33,775 bases of DNA from Acidobacteriota bacterium (GTDB lineage Bacteria > Acidobacteriota > Aminicenantia > UBA2199): positions 1 through 33,775 of the forward strand of contig JALOLC010000027.1 of the NCBI GenBank assembly GCA_025456175.1, read 5' to 3'. The position numbers and the translations under genes were made by a program. A model generated the notes under the pieces. It was not told the DNA's origin. It ran no database searches and saw only the letters and a program-made list of their open reading frames with translations. Positions within the stretch are counted from its first letter, which is position 1, and each line of letters begins with the position of its first letter. Below, one piece after another: positions 22,257-32,806 of the stretch.

Positions 22257-22745
22257 TCAGCCGGGGCGCTCGCGTCGGGTGGCCGCCTTCCTGATCTCTC
22301 CGATCTTGCGGGCGATCGGGCGCAGGTGCGTCCCCGACCAGTATATTTTCGCGCAGCGGCCGCAGCGCTGGAAGGCGTTTTGGGTGCAGAAGACGTAGGG
22401 CGGAACGAGATCTCTCACCTTGTCTTTCTCGATTGGAGACAGTTCGCCGTTGCACAGCGAGCAGCGGGGCGGCAGCATGGTGCGGTCGAGGCCGTACGCC
22501 GCGACAAGCTCTTCCAGCTGCTGGCGCGGATGAACTCCATTCACCAGGCGGCTGGTGCCGGCGGGCATGAGCCCGTGCAGCTCCACGTCCTTGGTCAGCA
22601 GCACCCGGTTCTCCCCGAGGCACAGCTTTTTCAGATCGGCGTCGTCGGCCCCGTTGTCGTAGAAGGTGTCGATGCCCAGCAGGCGCAGCCACCTGGCCGT
22701 GCGCCCCAGCATGACGTCGCAGGCGAAGCGGGGCGGCAGGCGCAT
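22257..22745 (-). CDS. Mut7-C RNase domain protein
   Basis: This 162-residue protein has the Mut7-C (DUF82) layout. The N-terminal PIN-like part reads FACDVMLGRTARWLRLLGID (acidic residue D9 and a conserved RWLRLLG), then DADLKKLCLGENRVLLTKD. The C-terminal zinc ribbon has CSLCNGEL and CGRCAKIYWSGTHL, two Cys-x-x-Cys pairs. In the exoribonuclease Mut7 this domain lies at the C-terminus; as a free bacterial protein it is thought to bind or cut RNA. It follows a long R/Y-rich hairpin, so it may be transcribed separately from the upstream operon or by readthrough. The ATG has a GAGCTCATCTT leader without a strong Shine-Dalgarno. Confidence 0.85.
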   Translation of the reverse strand: MRLPPRFACDVMLGRTARWLRLLGIDTFYDNGADDADLKKLCLGENRVLLTKDVELHGLMPAGTSRLVNGVHPRQQLEELVAAYGLDRTMLPPRCSLCNGELSPIEKDKVRDLVPPYVFCTQNAFQRCGRCAKIYWSGTHLRPIARKIGEIRKAATRRERPG

Positions 22746-22759
22746 AAGATGAGCTCAGC

Positions 22760-22888
22760 GAAGAGAAGGGAAGAGAGAGGGAAGAACGAGGGAAGAGAGA
22801 GTGGGAAAAAGCGCTAAAAGTAACTCTGCCAGTGCTTTTTCACTCTGCCTTTCCCTCACTCTTCCCTCTGCCTTCCCTCTCTCCTCCC
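22760..22888. repeat. long purine/pyrimidine inverted repeat
   Basis: The left arm (about 22760-22815) is nearly all purine with repeated GGGAAGAGAGAG units; the right arm (about 22831-22888) is its near-complementary pyrimidine copy. The 15-base loop is 22816-22830. Matching is close next to the loop (AAAAAGCGCT against AGTGCTTTTT) and stays high over more than 50 bases with a few small bulges. On the minus strand it lies between the AAA+ gene stop and the Mut7-C start. It can form a long RNA hairpin (RNase III substrate or terminator) or a cruciform/triplex in DNA. Confidence 0.8.
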
Positions 22889-22897
22889 TTGGAACTG

Positions 22898-24385
22898 TTA
22901 GTATTCCTTGTCGCTGCTGGCGCGGGCGGCGCGGTTGTGGGCCCAGCTGCGTACTTTCTTGATCTGCTCCTCCATGGTGGTGGCCAGGGGCACCGAGGAG
23001 CCGAAGATGACGAAAAGGTCGTCCTCTTTCAGCTTGCGGCCTTCGGCGAAGGCTTCGTACATCCCCGAGATGATCACCTGCTCGATCTCCGAGCCCGACC
23101 AGTTCTTGGTGATCTGGGCCAATTGCGGGATGTTGAAGTCGCCGAGGTCGTTGCCGCGCTTGCTCAGGTGGATCCTGAAGATCTCCTCCCTTTCCTTGCG
23201 CGTGGGCAGGTCGATGAAGAAGATCTGGTCGAAGCGGCCGCGGCGCAGCAGCTCGGCCGGCAGCAGGTCGATGCGGTTGGCCGTGGCGGCGATGAAGATC
23301 TCCGAGGTGTGCTCCTGCATCCAGGTGAGGAAGTAGCCCAGGATGCGCGAGGAGGAACTGTCGGTGGTCTTGTCGCTGATGCCGCTCTCGATCTCGTCGA
23401 TCCAGAGGATGGCCGGGGCCACCGAGTCCATGGTCTTCAGCGAGCGGGCGAAGACGTCCTCGGGAGGACCGGCGATCCCGGAATAGACCAGGTTCATGTC
23501 CATGCGGAACAGGGGCAGATTCCAGAGGGTGGCGATGACCTTGGAGGCCAGGCTCTTGCCGCAGCCGGTGACTCCCATGGTCAGAATGCCCTTGGGCTTG
23601 TCCAGGCCGAATTCGCGGGCCTCCTTGGAAAAGGCCTTCTTGCGCTTCATGAGCCAGTCCTTCAGCTTGTCCAGGCCGCCCATGTCCTCCATGGTCAGGG
23701 CGTGGGTGAAATACTCCAGGACGTTCTCCTTGAGGATCAGCTGCTTCTTCTCCATGTGGATGGCCTCGATCAGGCCGATATGGATGCGCGGCTGCCCCTG
23801 GAAGGCCTTCATGTACGCCTTGGTCGCCTCGTCCAGGGTCAGACCCTGCACGGCGGTGACGAAGTGCCGCTGTTCCTCATCGCGGAGCTGCACCTGGGCC
23901 CCGGCCTTGGCCAGAGAGTCGAGGAACCTGGCGAAAAGCCCCTCCAGCTCCTCGTAGTCGGGCAGGTTGAAGTGAACGATGTCGATCTCCTTCCTCAGGC
24001 TCGCCGGCAGGTAATCGTCGGGAGAGACGAGGAAGAGGAACTTGCGGCTGCCCTTGAACTGCAGGTAGCATTCGCGGATTTGCCGCACCAGATCGAGCTC
24101 CTGGCGCAGCCGCGGGCTGAGGTCCTTGAAGATGTAGAACGCGGGCTCGCCGCCCTTCAGCGCCAGGTCCAGGGCGACGGCGGGATCCTTGCTGCCCGGG
24201 GCTGCAGCGTCGTTGCGGCTGAGGCCGTTGTGGCTGTCCCAGGAATAGACGTTCTGGTTCTTGAGGGTCTGCTGGCAGAGTTTCTTCAACAGGCCCTCGA
24301 CCCGCTTCTCCTCGAAGGAGACGACCTGCACGATCGGCTGCCCGGCGAGCAGGGAATCCTTGATGCGGCTGATGGATGGATTCAT
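22898..24385 (-). CDS. Ycf46-like AAA+ ATPase
   Basis: This 495-residue AAA+ protein is of the Ycf46/SpoVK class. An N-terminal region of about 230 residues (vWFA-like or helical, no known catalytic motif) precedes a C-terminal AAA+ module. Walker A is GVTGCGKS (271-278), Walker B is ILWIDEIE (326-333), sensor 1 is the Asn in ATANRIDLLP and arginine fingers lie in LRRGRFDQIFF. The N-terminal part includes LFLVSPDDYLP, typical of Ycf46. Homologs in cyanobacteria and plastids act in stress or carbon metabolism; the bacterial role is unclear. The start overlaps the preceding lipoprotein stop by ATGA. Confidence 0.85.
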   Translation of the reverse strand: MNPSISRIKDSLLAGQPIVQVVSFEEKRVEGLLKKLCQQTLKNQNVYSWDSHNGLSRNDAAAPGSKDPAVALDLALKGGEPAFYIFKDLSPRLRQELDLVRQIRECYLQFKGSRKFLFLVSPDDYLPASLRKEIDIVHFNLPDYEELEGLFARFLDSLAKAGAQVQLRDEEQRHFVTAVQGLTLDEATKAYMKAFQGQPRIHIGLIEAIHMEKKQLILKENVLEYFTHALTMEDMGGLDKLKDWLMKRKKAFSKEAREFGLDKPKGILTMGVTGCGKSLASKVIATLWNLPLFRMDMNLVYSGIAGPPEDVFARSLKTMDSVAPAILWIDEIESGISDKTTDSSSSRILGYFLTWMQEHTSEIFIAATANRIDLLPAELLRRGRFDQIFFIDLPTRKEREEIFRIHLSKRGNDLGDFNIPQLAQITKNWSGSEIEQVIISGMYEAFAEGRKLKEDDLFVIFGSSVPLATTMEEQIKKVRSWAHNRAARASSDKEY

Positions 24386-25953
24386 TCGACGACCTCCAGG
24401 CTGCCAAAGTCGAGGACCTCGCCATAGGTGAAGACCACGGTGCGAATGCGGCTGCGGATGGCGAAGAAGTTCGCGTTGTAGTACAGGGGGACATAGAGGG
24501 CCTCGCTTTCCAAGGCGGCGCTGATCTGGGCCAGCGACCGGGTCTCCTCCATGGTCTGCGAACTGGGCAGGGAGTCGATCCGGGAATTGAGCTCGGGGAG
24601 GGCGAAGCCAAAAACGTTGTAGTAGCCGTTGGGCTCCACCAGATGGGTCAGGAAATGGTAGGCGGCGGGATAGTCGGGGATGCCCCCCAGCATGACGCTG
24701 GTGCGCGTCCGGTAGATGCGGTTGGTGAAATAGTCGTACTGGTCGCTGACGGGGATGACCTGCGCCTCGATGTTGAATCGGGCCAGCGCCCGGGCGATGT
24801 GCTCGGCCACAAGCTGCCGTTCATCGGCCAGGGTGAGGATGGTGAAGCGGATCTTGCCCGGCGGCAGCTCGGCGCGGATCGTGGCCGCCAGCGAATAGTC
24901 CATGCGGTAGTACGGGTTGTGTCCCAGTTGTCCGAAGGGCATCATGGAATGGGCCGGCACGGCCTGGCGCCGGAAGACCTTTTCCACCAATTCCTCGCGG
25001 TCGATGCCGTAGTTGATCAGCTGGCGCACGCGGCGGTCGCGCGTCTGGGCGTTTTCGCCCGGGTTCAAGACCAGGAAATTGAGGATGTTGGGGGAGGAAT
25101 TGACCACCCGGAAGTCGGGCTTGGCGGCGAATTCGGGGATCTCGCCGTGGGTGATGAGCAGGATATCAAAGGCTTCCTTGCATGGGGAGGCGATGGCGGT
25201 ATTGGCCGAGTAGAAGTCGATCGCTGCCACGTTGCCGCTGGGGGCGAAATAGTCGGGATTGCGCTCCAGCCGGAAGACGTTGAACTTCTGGGCGCGCAGG
25301 GTACGGGTTTCCCGGCCGACCAGCCGGAATGACCCGGTGCCGACCGGCCGGTCGCGAAAGGTCGCTTCATCCAGGCCGGCGTAGTCCCGGGGCACGATCG
25401 CCGCGTATTCGGCGGCCAGGAATTGCAGGAAGAACTTGAAGTTCTTGCTGAGCCGGATGCGAACGGTCTGCGCGTCGAGCGGCTGCAGGCCGCTCACCCG
25501 GGGGGCGCGCCCGGACAGGAAGTCCCGGTAGCCTTCGATGCATTTGATCTCGGCGTACTTGTCGCTGGCCTTGAGGATCAGCTGCTCCAGGGTGAAGACC
25601 ACGTCGGCCGCGCTGAAGGCCCGGCCGTCGTGGAAGCGCACGCCGCGCCGGAGGCGGAAGGTGTACTCGCGGTGATCGGGGGAGATGGTCCAGCTCTCGG
25701 CCAGCTCCGGGGCCAGGCTGCCCAGGTAGTTCGCCTTGACCAGGTTGTTGAAGATGATCTCGGTGAACTGGCCGTCGACGAAGACCTGCCCTTCGCTGGG
25801 GATCAGTGACCGCGGCTGGGGCAGGATGAACGCCTGGATGCGCGCCGGCTTGTTTTTAGCCTGCGCCTTGGGGGCGCCGCCGGGAGAGCCGCAGCAGGAC
25901 AGGACGGCAATCAGCGCCGAGGAGAGGAGCAGGACTTTCTTCAGGCAGGCCAT
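24382..25953 (-). CDS. oligopeptide-type ABC substrate-binding lipoprotein (SBP_bac_5)
   Basis: This 523-residue solute-binding protein is of the OppA/DppA cluster C class. It has a lipoprotein signal (LLLSSALIAVLS-Cys), then the family's ELAESWTISPDHREYTFRLRRGVRFHDG signature, and typical phrases such as VRQLINYGIDREELV and FARL. The stop overlaps the AAA+ start and it sits 8 bases after the lipid kinase stop. No Opp/Dpp permease or ATPase genes are adjacent, so it is an orphan binding protein that must share a transporter or act as a sensor. The ATG is preceded by GAGGGGAACG. Confidence 0.88.
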   Translation of the reverse strand: MACLKKVLLLSSALIAVLSCCGSPGGAPKAQAKNKPARIQAFILPQPRSLIPSEGQVFVDGQFTEIIFNNLVKANYLGSLAPELAESWTISPDHREYTFRLRRGVRFHDGRAFSAADVVFTLEQLILKASDKYAEIKCIEGYRDFLSGRAPRVSGLQPLDAQTVRIRLSKNFKFFLQFLAAEYAAIVPRDYAGLDEATFRDRPVGTGSFRLVGRETRTLRAQKFNVFRLERNPDYFAPSGNVAAIDFYSANTAIASPCKEAFDILLITHGEIPEFAAKPDFRVVNSSPNILNFLVLNPGENAQTRDRRVRQLINYGIDREELVEKVFRRQAVPAHSMMPFGQLGHNPYYRMDYSLAATIRAELPPGKIRFTILTLADERQLVAEHIARALARFNIEAQVIPVSDQYDYFTNRIYRTRTSVMLGGIPDYPAAYHFLTHLVEPNGYYNVFGFALPELNSRIDSLPSSQTMEETRSLAQISAALESEALYVPLYYNANFFAIRSRIRTVVFTYGEVLDFGSLEVVE

Positions 25954-25961
25954 CGTTCCCC

Positions 25962-26894
25962 TCAGATCCTGAGGTTCAGGGCTTTGGCCACGACGGTGAA
26001 CTCGGCGGGAAGCGTTGCGCCGATCTCGCCGTCGTACTCGATGTGGACCTCGTCGGGAGACTCCACCCGGACCTGCCGGGCCTTCAGGATAAGGACCTTG
26101 GGATGGCGGTCGATGGCGCCGGAGTAGAGCAGGCGCGAATTGGCCAGGATCTCCAGCCTTTTCATGGGTTCGATGAGAACCAGGTCGAAAACGCCGTCGT
26201 CGGGCTCGGCCCGGGGAGCGATGACCATGCCGCCGCCGAAGATCCTGCCGTTGGCCACGGCGCCGATCATGTACTCCCCCTGCAGCCGCCGGCCGTCGTC
26301 GAGGGTCAGCTGCACCTTCTTGCTCCGGTAGCTCATCATGGTGGAGAGCAGGCCGCGGTAGTAGGTGAGAGGGCCGCGGCGCGTGGACTGGATGGCGGAG
26401 ATCCTGCGGATCACCTCCGCTCCCAGTCCGAAGTCGGCCACGTTGATGAAGTACTGCGTTTTCGGCTGGTTGGCGCCAACCGGGCCGTCGTAGCGGATGC
26501 ATCCCATGTCGATCCTGCGGTTCCCCGAGTTCTTGATGTGCGCGGCCGATTTTTCGAAGTCGCCGGGGACCTTCATGAAGCGGATGAAATCCGAGCCCGT
26601 CCCCGAGGGAATGATGCCCACGGCCGCCTCGCGGTTGATGGCCTGCCCGGTCACGGCGTGGAGGTAGCCGCTGCTGATCTCGTTCAGCGTGCCGTCGCCG
26701 CCGACGCCGATGAGCAGGTCGAAGCCGTCCCGCAGCAGGTCGCGGGTGATCTCGGTCGCCTGGCGGGGCTTCTCGGTGAAGATGTATTTGAATTCCCGGA
26801 AGTGCGAGCGAATGGCCGCCTTGATCGTTTCCCAGTGCTTTCCTGTACGGCCGCGGGCCGAGCAGGGATTGACGATGACGTGGACCTTGTTCAC
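25962..26894 (-). CDS. diacylglycerol kinase-like lipid kinase (YegS/BmrU family)
   Basis: This 310-residue protein has the diacylglycerol kinase catalytic domain. VIVNPCSARGRTGKHWETI at the start, GVGGDGTLNE (64-73) as the nucleotide-binding loop, and IIPSGTGSDFIRF. The C-terminal half is the beta-sandwich typical of YegS/DgkB (VANGRIFGGGMVIAPRAEPDDG). It phosphorylates diacylglycerol or a related lipid at the inner membrane. Its stop lies 8 bases before the lipoprotein start and its start overlaps the membrane protein stop by ATGA. Confidence 0.9.
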   Translation of the reverse strand: MNKVHVIVNPCSARGRTGKHWETIKAAIRSHFREFKYIFTEKPRQATEITRDLLRDGFDLLIGVGGDGTLNEISSGYLHAVTGQAINREAAVGIIPSGTGSDFIRFMKVPGDFEKSAAHIKNSGNRRIDMGCIRYDGPVGANQPKTQYFINVADFGLGAEVIRRISAIQSTRRGPLTYYRGLLSTMMSYRSKKVQLTLDDGRRLQGEYMIGAVANGRIFGGGMVIAPRAEPDDGVFDLVLIEPMKRLEILANSRLLYSGAIDRHPKVLILKARQVRVESPDEVHIEYDGEIGATLPAEFTVVAKALNLRI

Positions 26895-27379
26895 CGGCGT
26901 TCACTCCCGGCCGGGCGCAGGATGCGGCGGGCGGCCAGGCCGGCGATCGCCCCGGCGACAATGGCCAGCAGGAGGAACAGGCCGATGGCGATGACCATCA
27001 TCGCCTTGAACGGGCCGCTGGCCATGGCCTCGGCCTGGCCGTCGGCAAGGAACGGCGCCAGGGCCCGCGCCGACTCGACCATGGCGTCGAGCTTTTCCTG
27101 GGTCATGCCGATCATGGTCACGATGCCGACGAGAGAGAAGACCCCGCCTCCGGCGAGGCCGCTCAGGGCTCCGGCCAGCAGGGCGTCGCCGCGGCCCAGG
27201 GAGGGGTTCTGGCGGTAGAGCAGGTGCACGGTCAGCCCGGCGCCCAGGACGATCCAGGTCATGAAGAATAGGTTGAGCAGGTTCAGCCCGGGGAAGATGG
27301 ACAGAATCCCGGAGGCGCCGCCGCCGATCAGCACGCTCTTGCCGAGTCCTTGGATTGGCTTGGGGTTGGCTTCAGGCAA
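26891..27379 (-). CDS. hypothetical four-helix membrane protein
   Basis: This 162-residue protein has hydrophobic segments near 17-38, 40-55, 68-92 and 122-148, separated by short polar loops and an Ala/Glu-rich loop (about 94-115). The last helix is Gly/Ala-rich (IAGLAARRILRP). I recognise no family; the pattern resembles DUF4199-like or small uncharacterised membrane proteins. It starts 9 bases after the lytic transglycosylase stop and ends with an ATGA overlap into the lipid kinase. The role is unknown. Confidence 0.7.
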   Translation of the reverse strand: MPEANPKPIQGLGKSVLIGGGASGILSIFPGLNLLNLFFMTWIVLGAGLTVHLLYRQNPSLGRGDALLAGALSGLAGGGVFSLVGIVTMIGMTQEKLDAMVESARALAPFLADGQAEAMASGPFKAMMVIAIGLFLLLAIVAGAIAGLAARRILRPAGSERR

Positions 27380-27388
27380 AGGGCATCC

Positions 27389-28061
27389 CTAGTTGAGGAC
27401 TTCCAGGGTCCCGCCGATGTCGGAGGGCAGGGTGTCGGTGATGATGGTCTTTCCCGCCGTGGTCGTGTACTTGTAGATCTTGGTCCTGGTGCGGGAAGGC
27501 GGCGAGGAGAACGACTCGCTCATGCCCATCAGCGACAGAACGCGGCGGATGTAGTTCCGGGTCTCGCGATAGGGCGGGACGCCCTTGTGTTTGCTGACCG
27601 CTTCTTCGCCGGCATTGTACGCCGCCAGGGTCAGGGGGATGTTGCCGCTGTATTTTTCGTAGAGGTACTTCAGGTGCCGCACGCCGGCTTCGATGTTCTC
27701 GTGGGCGTTGTAGCGGTTGATCACGCCGTACTGCCGGGCCGTGTCACGCATCAACTGCATGATGCCCACCGCCCCCTTGGGGGAGACGGCGAACGGATTG
27801 AAGCTCGATTCGGCCTTGGCTACGGCGATGACCAAATCCTGACGCAGGTCGTGCTTCTGGGTCAGGGTCTGGATCTTCTGCTGGTAGGAGAGGGGCACCG
27901 CGTGGGAGCGGGGGGGACGGAGAACGGTGAGCCCGTCCCTGCCCCCGGAGGCGCGGTCCAGGGTATTGGAGAGGACGATGTGGCCGTTCTTGTCCTGGCG
28001 GACTACCAGGGCGGCGAAAAGGGAGCCGCCGATGAGCCAGGCGCCGCAGAAAACGATGATG

Positions 28062-28072
<11 letters not shown>
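27389..28072 (-). CDS. lytic transglycosylase (SLT domain) flanked by DUF4124-like segments
   Basis: This exported 227-residue murein lytic transglycosylase has a signal-like N-terminus (NIIVFCGAWLIGGSLFAAL). The SLT core contains VIAVAKAESSFNPFAVSPKG (catalytic E88), GIMQLMRDTARQYGV and TLAAYNAGEEAV. Short segments before (VVRQDKNGHIVLSNTLDR) and after (TKIYKYTTTAGKTIITDTLP) the core both resemble the 'tyrosine-lysine... plus Asp' pattern of DUF4124, an unusual bracket. It cleaves the glycan strand of peptidoglycan. Its start overlaps the alaS stop by 11 bases, so translation is coupled to alaS. No Shine-Dalgarno of consensus type is visible. Confidence 0.9.
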
Positions 28073-30676
<2,604 letters not shown>

Positions 30677-30677
<1 letters not shown>

Positions 30678-31864
30678 CAATCGATTTCCAGCAGGTTATG
30701 GTCGCGGGTGGTATCCTCGGGCATCTTTTCCGGGGCGCCGCCGCCGATCTCCGACATGCGCTTTTCCATCTCCTCCATGGACATGTCCTTGGCGCTCTGC
30801 ACGCCGATCTTCTTGAGTTTGAACTCGTCGGGGTTGCTGGCCCATTTCAGCGCCTCGTCGAAGGAGATGAAGTTCTTCTGGTAGAGGGAATAGAGCGACT
30901 GGTCGAAGGTCTGCATGCCGTACTGCGAGATGCCCTGGGAAATGGCCTCCTTGATCAGCTTGGTCTTTTCCTGGGTGACGATGCAGTCCTGGATGAATGG
31001 GGTGCTGATGAGGATCTCGACGGCCGGCACGCGGCCCTTGTCGTCGGAGCGCGGCAGCAGGCGCATCGAGATGATGGCTTTGAGAACGGCGGCCAGCTGG
31101 ATGCGGATTTGCTTCTGATGGTGGGGGGCGAACATGGAGATGATGCGGTTGACCGTCTCCGGCGCATCCAGGGTGTGCAGGGTGGAAAGGACGAGGTGGC
31201 CGGTCTCGGCCGCCAGCAGCGCCGTCTCGATGGTCTCCAGGTCGCGCATCTCGCCGACCAGGATCACGTCGGGGTCCTGGCGCAGGGCGCTGCGCAGGGC
31301 CTTGGCGAAGTCGTTGGTGTCGGAGCCCACCTCGCGCTGGTTGATGATGCTCTTCTTGTCACGGTGCAGGTACTCGATGGGGTCCTCGATGGTGACGATG
31401 TGCTCGATGCGATGGATGTTGATGTAATCGATCATCGCCGCCAGCGAAGTGGACTTGCCGCTGCCGGTGGTGCCGGTGACCAGGACCAGGCCGCGCATCT
31501 CCTGGGAGATCCGCTCCAGGACCAGGGGCAGGTTCAGGTCGGTGATGCTCTTGATCTGGGTGGGAATGACGCGCAGCACCATGCCCACCGCGCCCCGCTG
31601 GTAGAAGACGTTGCAGCGGAATCGGCCCAGGCCGGGGATGCTGTAGGCCATGTCGATCTCGTGGTCGCGCTTGAACTTGTCCTTCTGCTCGCTGTTCATC
31701 ATGGCGAAGGCCATGGCGATGGTGTCTTCGGGCATCAGGCGCTTCAGTTCCACCAGGGGGTGCAGCAAGCCGTTGATGCGCACCACCGGGTGGTTGCCGA
31801 CTTTCAGGTGCAGGTCGGAAGCCGACCGTTCCACGCTGATTTTCAACAGATCGTCGATGTTCAT
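30677..31864 (-). CDS. pilT: type IV pilus retraction ATPase PilT
   Basis: PilT powers pilus retraction for twitching. The 395 residues are near standard. Walker A is GTTGSGKST (131-139), Walker B is VILVGEMRDLETIE, the His box is AAETGHLVLSTLHTLDAPE and the C-terminal AIRS-like region reads LIKEAISQGISQYGM. The N-terminal PAS-like subdomain begins MNIDDLLKISVERSASDLHL. I took the ATG at 31864 because AGGAGG lies 11 bases upstream; the frame continues upstream without a ribosome-binding site. It is the first gene of the large minus-strand operon. No other pilus genes are in the window. Confidence 0.95.
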
Positions 31865-31889
31865 GTGCCGCTCCTCCTGAATGCAAAAT

Positions 31890-31895
31890 ATTATA
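31890..31895 (-). promoter_or_regulatory. -10 element of the pilT operon
   Basis: TATAAT on the minus strand at 31890-31895, with no clear -35. Initiation near 31883 gives a leader of about 20 bases carrying CAGGAGGAG. The element is back to back with the rlpA promoter. Confidence 0.45.
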
Positions 31896-31923
31896 CAACA
31901 CAATGCGGCAAACTGGAAGAAAA

Positions 31924-31932
31924 TGCTATAAT
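31924..31932 (+). promoter_or_regulatory. extended -10 promoter of rlpA, leaderless
   Basis: TGC precedes perfect TATAAT (31927-31932); 7 bases separate it from the ATG at 31940. An in-frame ATG at 31931 lies inside the -10 and cannot be the start. Confidence 0.65.
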
Positions 31933-31939
31933 GACGGAC

Positions 31940-32695
31940 ATGAAGGCCTCTGCCCCTGTGGCCGCCTGCGCGCTGCTGCTCCTGCTGCCCGCCTGCGCCC
32001 GCGTCCGCGTCCAGCGGCTGGAGGTCGCCCCTGTCGCCGCGCCCGCCTCCGCCGCCAGGGGAAGTGGCGAGGTGCTCCAGACCGGCGTCGCTTCCTGGTA
32101 TGGCGCCGATTTTCACGGCCGGACGACGGCCAACGGTGAAATCTACGATATGCACAAGCTGACCGCCGCCCACCCTGAACTCCCTTTCCATTCCATCGTG
32201 GAGGTGGAGAACCTGGAGAACGGCCGCTGCGTGCGGGTGCGCATCAACGATCGCGGCCCATTCATCAAGGACCGCATCATCGACCTATCCCTGGCGGCGG
32301 CGCGGAGGCTGGACATGGCCGACCAGGGCACGGCCCGGGTCAACCTGCGCCGGGTACGCGGGGGAACTTCGGGAAACGCCCCCAGTCCCAATGGCAAGCC
32401 GGGATCTGCGGCTGGGGCTCCAGCGCGGGAGGTCATGCCGGCCCCCTACGAGCCGGCGACAGCTTGTTATGTCCAGGCCGGGGCCTTTTCTTTGCGAGAG
32501 AACGCCGAGGAGCTGCTCCGGGTCCTGAACGGCATTTTTCCCGGCCTGGCCTTCCGCGTGGCCCGCGAGGAGGGCCTGTTCAAGGTGATCTCCCCCAGGC
32601 TGGAGGCGGATGCCTGCCGCGACGTGCTGCGCAGGCTCGCCGCCTGCCAGCTGCCGGGCTTCCTCCGCGAGTCCGATGCCCCCGCCGGTGATTGA
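31940..32695 (+). CDS. rlpA: RlpA-like lipoprotein with SPOR domain
   Basis: This 251-residue outer-membrane lipoprotein begins with a lipobox signal (ALLLLLPAC). The double-psi beta-barrel contains GVASWYGADFHGRTTANGE, RVRINDRGPFIKDRIIDLS (the catalytic Asp is in NDRGPF) and AARRLDM. The C-terminal SPOR domain starts near ATACYVQAGAFSLRENAEEL. RlpA is a lytic transglycosylase acting on denuded glycans at the septum; SPOR binds the same. The chosen ATG makes the lipoprotein signal directly. It is divergent from pilT. Confidence 0.92.
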   Translation: MKASAPVAACALLLLLPACARVRVQRLEVAPVAAPASAARGSGEVLQTGVASWYGADFHGRTTANGEIYDMHKLTAAHPELPFHSIVEVENLENGRCVRVRINDRGPFIKDRIIDLSLAAARRLDMADQGTARVNLRRVRGGTSGNAPSPNGKPGSAAGAPAREVMPAPYEPATACYVQAGAFSLRENAEELLRVLNGIFPGLAFRVAREEGLFKVISPRLEADACRDVLRRLAACQLPGFLRESDAPAGD

Positions 32696-32717
32696 ACCGC
32701 CTTGCGCGTTTTCCCTA

Positions 32718-32746
32718 TTGAAATGGCGTTTCACTTTTTTTACAAT
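32718..32746 (+). promoter_or_regulatory. sigma-70 promoter of the REC-GGDEF gene
   Basis: TTGAAA (32718-32723), a 17-base spacer and TACAAT (32741-32746). Initiation near 32753 coincides with an ATG that opens a 17-codon ORF. Confidence 0.7.
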
Positions 32747-32752
32747 CCGGAC

Positions 32753-32806
32753 ATGAGATGGAAGGCGCGCCGACGCGGTGGGCGGAGGAGTAACGGCCAT
32801 GGCTGA
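32753..32806 (+). CDS. possible leaderless 17-codon leader peptide
   Basis: The ATG lies 6 bases after the -10, at the predicted transcription start. It encodes MRWKARRRGGRRSNGHG, very Arg-rich, and its TGA (32804-32806) overlaps the start of the diguanylate cyclase in another frame. It could set translation of the downstream gene by coupling. Not proven. Confidence 0.35.
   Translation: MRWKARRRGGRRSNGHG

Noticed and set aside
22832-24427. 531-codon plus-strand ORF across the AAA+ gene
   Set aside because: Shadow of the Ycf46-like gene; no recognisable motif, while the minus strand has perfect Walker motifs.
24382-26961. Extended 859-codon reading frame for the substrate-binding protein
   Set aside because: The N-terminal 330 residues are out-of-frame shadow of the lipid kinase; a lipoprotein signal and ribosome-binding site mark the start at 25953.
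31931-31933. ATG start for rlpA
   Set aside because: It overlaps the TATAAT box; the next ATG at 31940 begins the lipoprotein signal.
30698-32695. 665-codon plus-strand ORF including rlpA
   Set aside because: Only the last 251 codons are RlpA; the upstream part is antisense to pilT and precedes the promoter and lipoprotein start at 31940.
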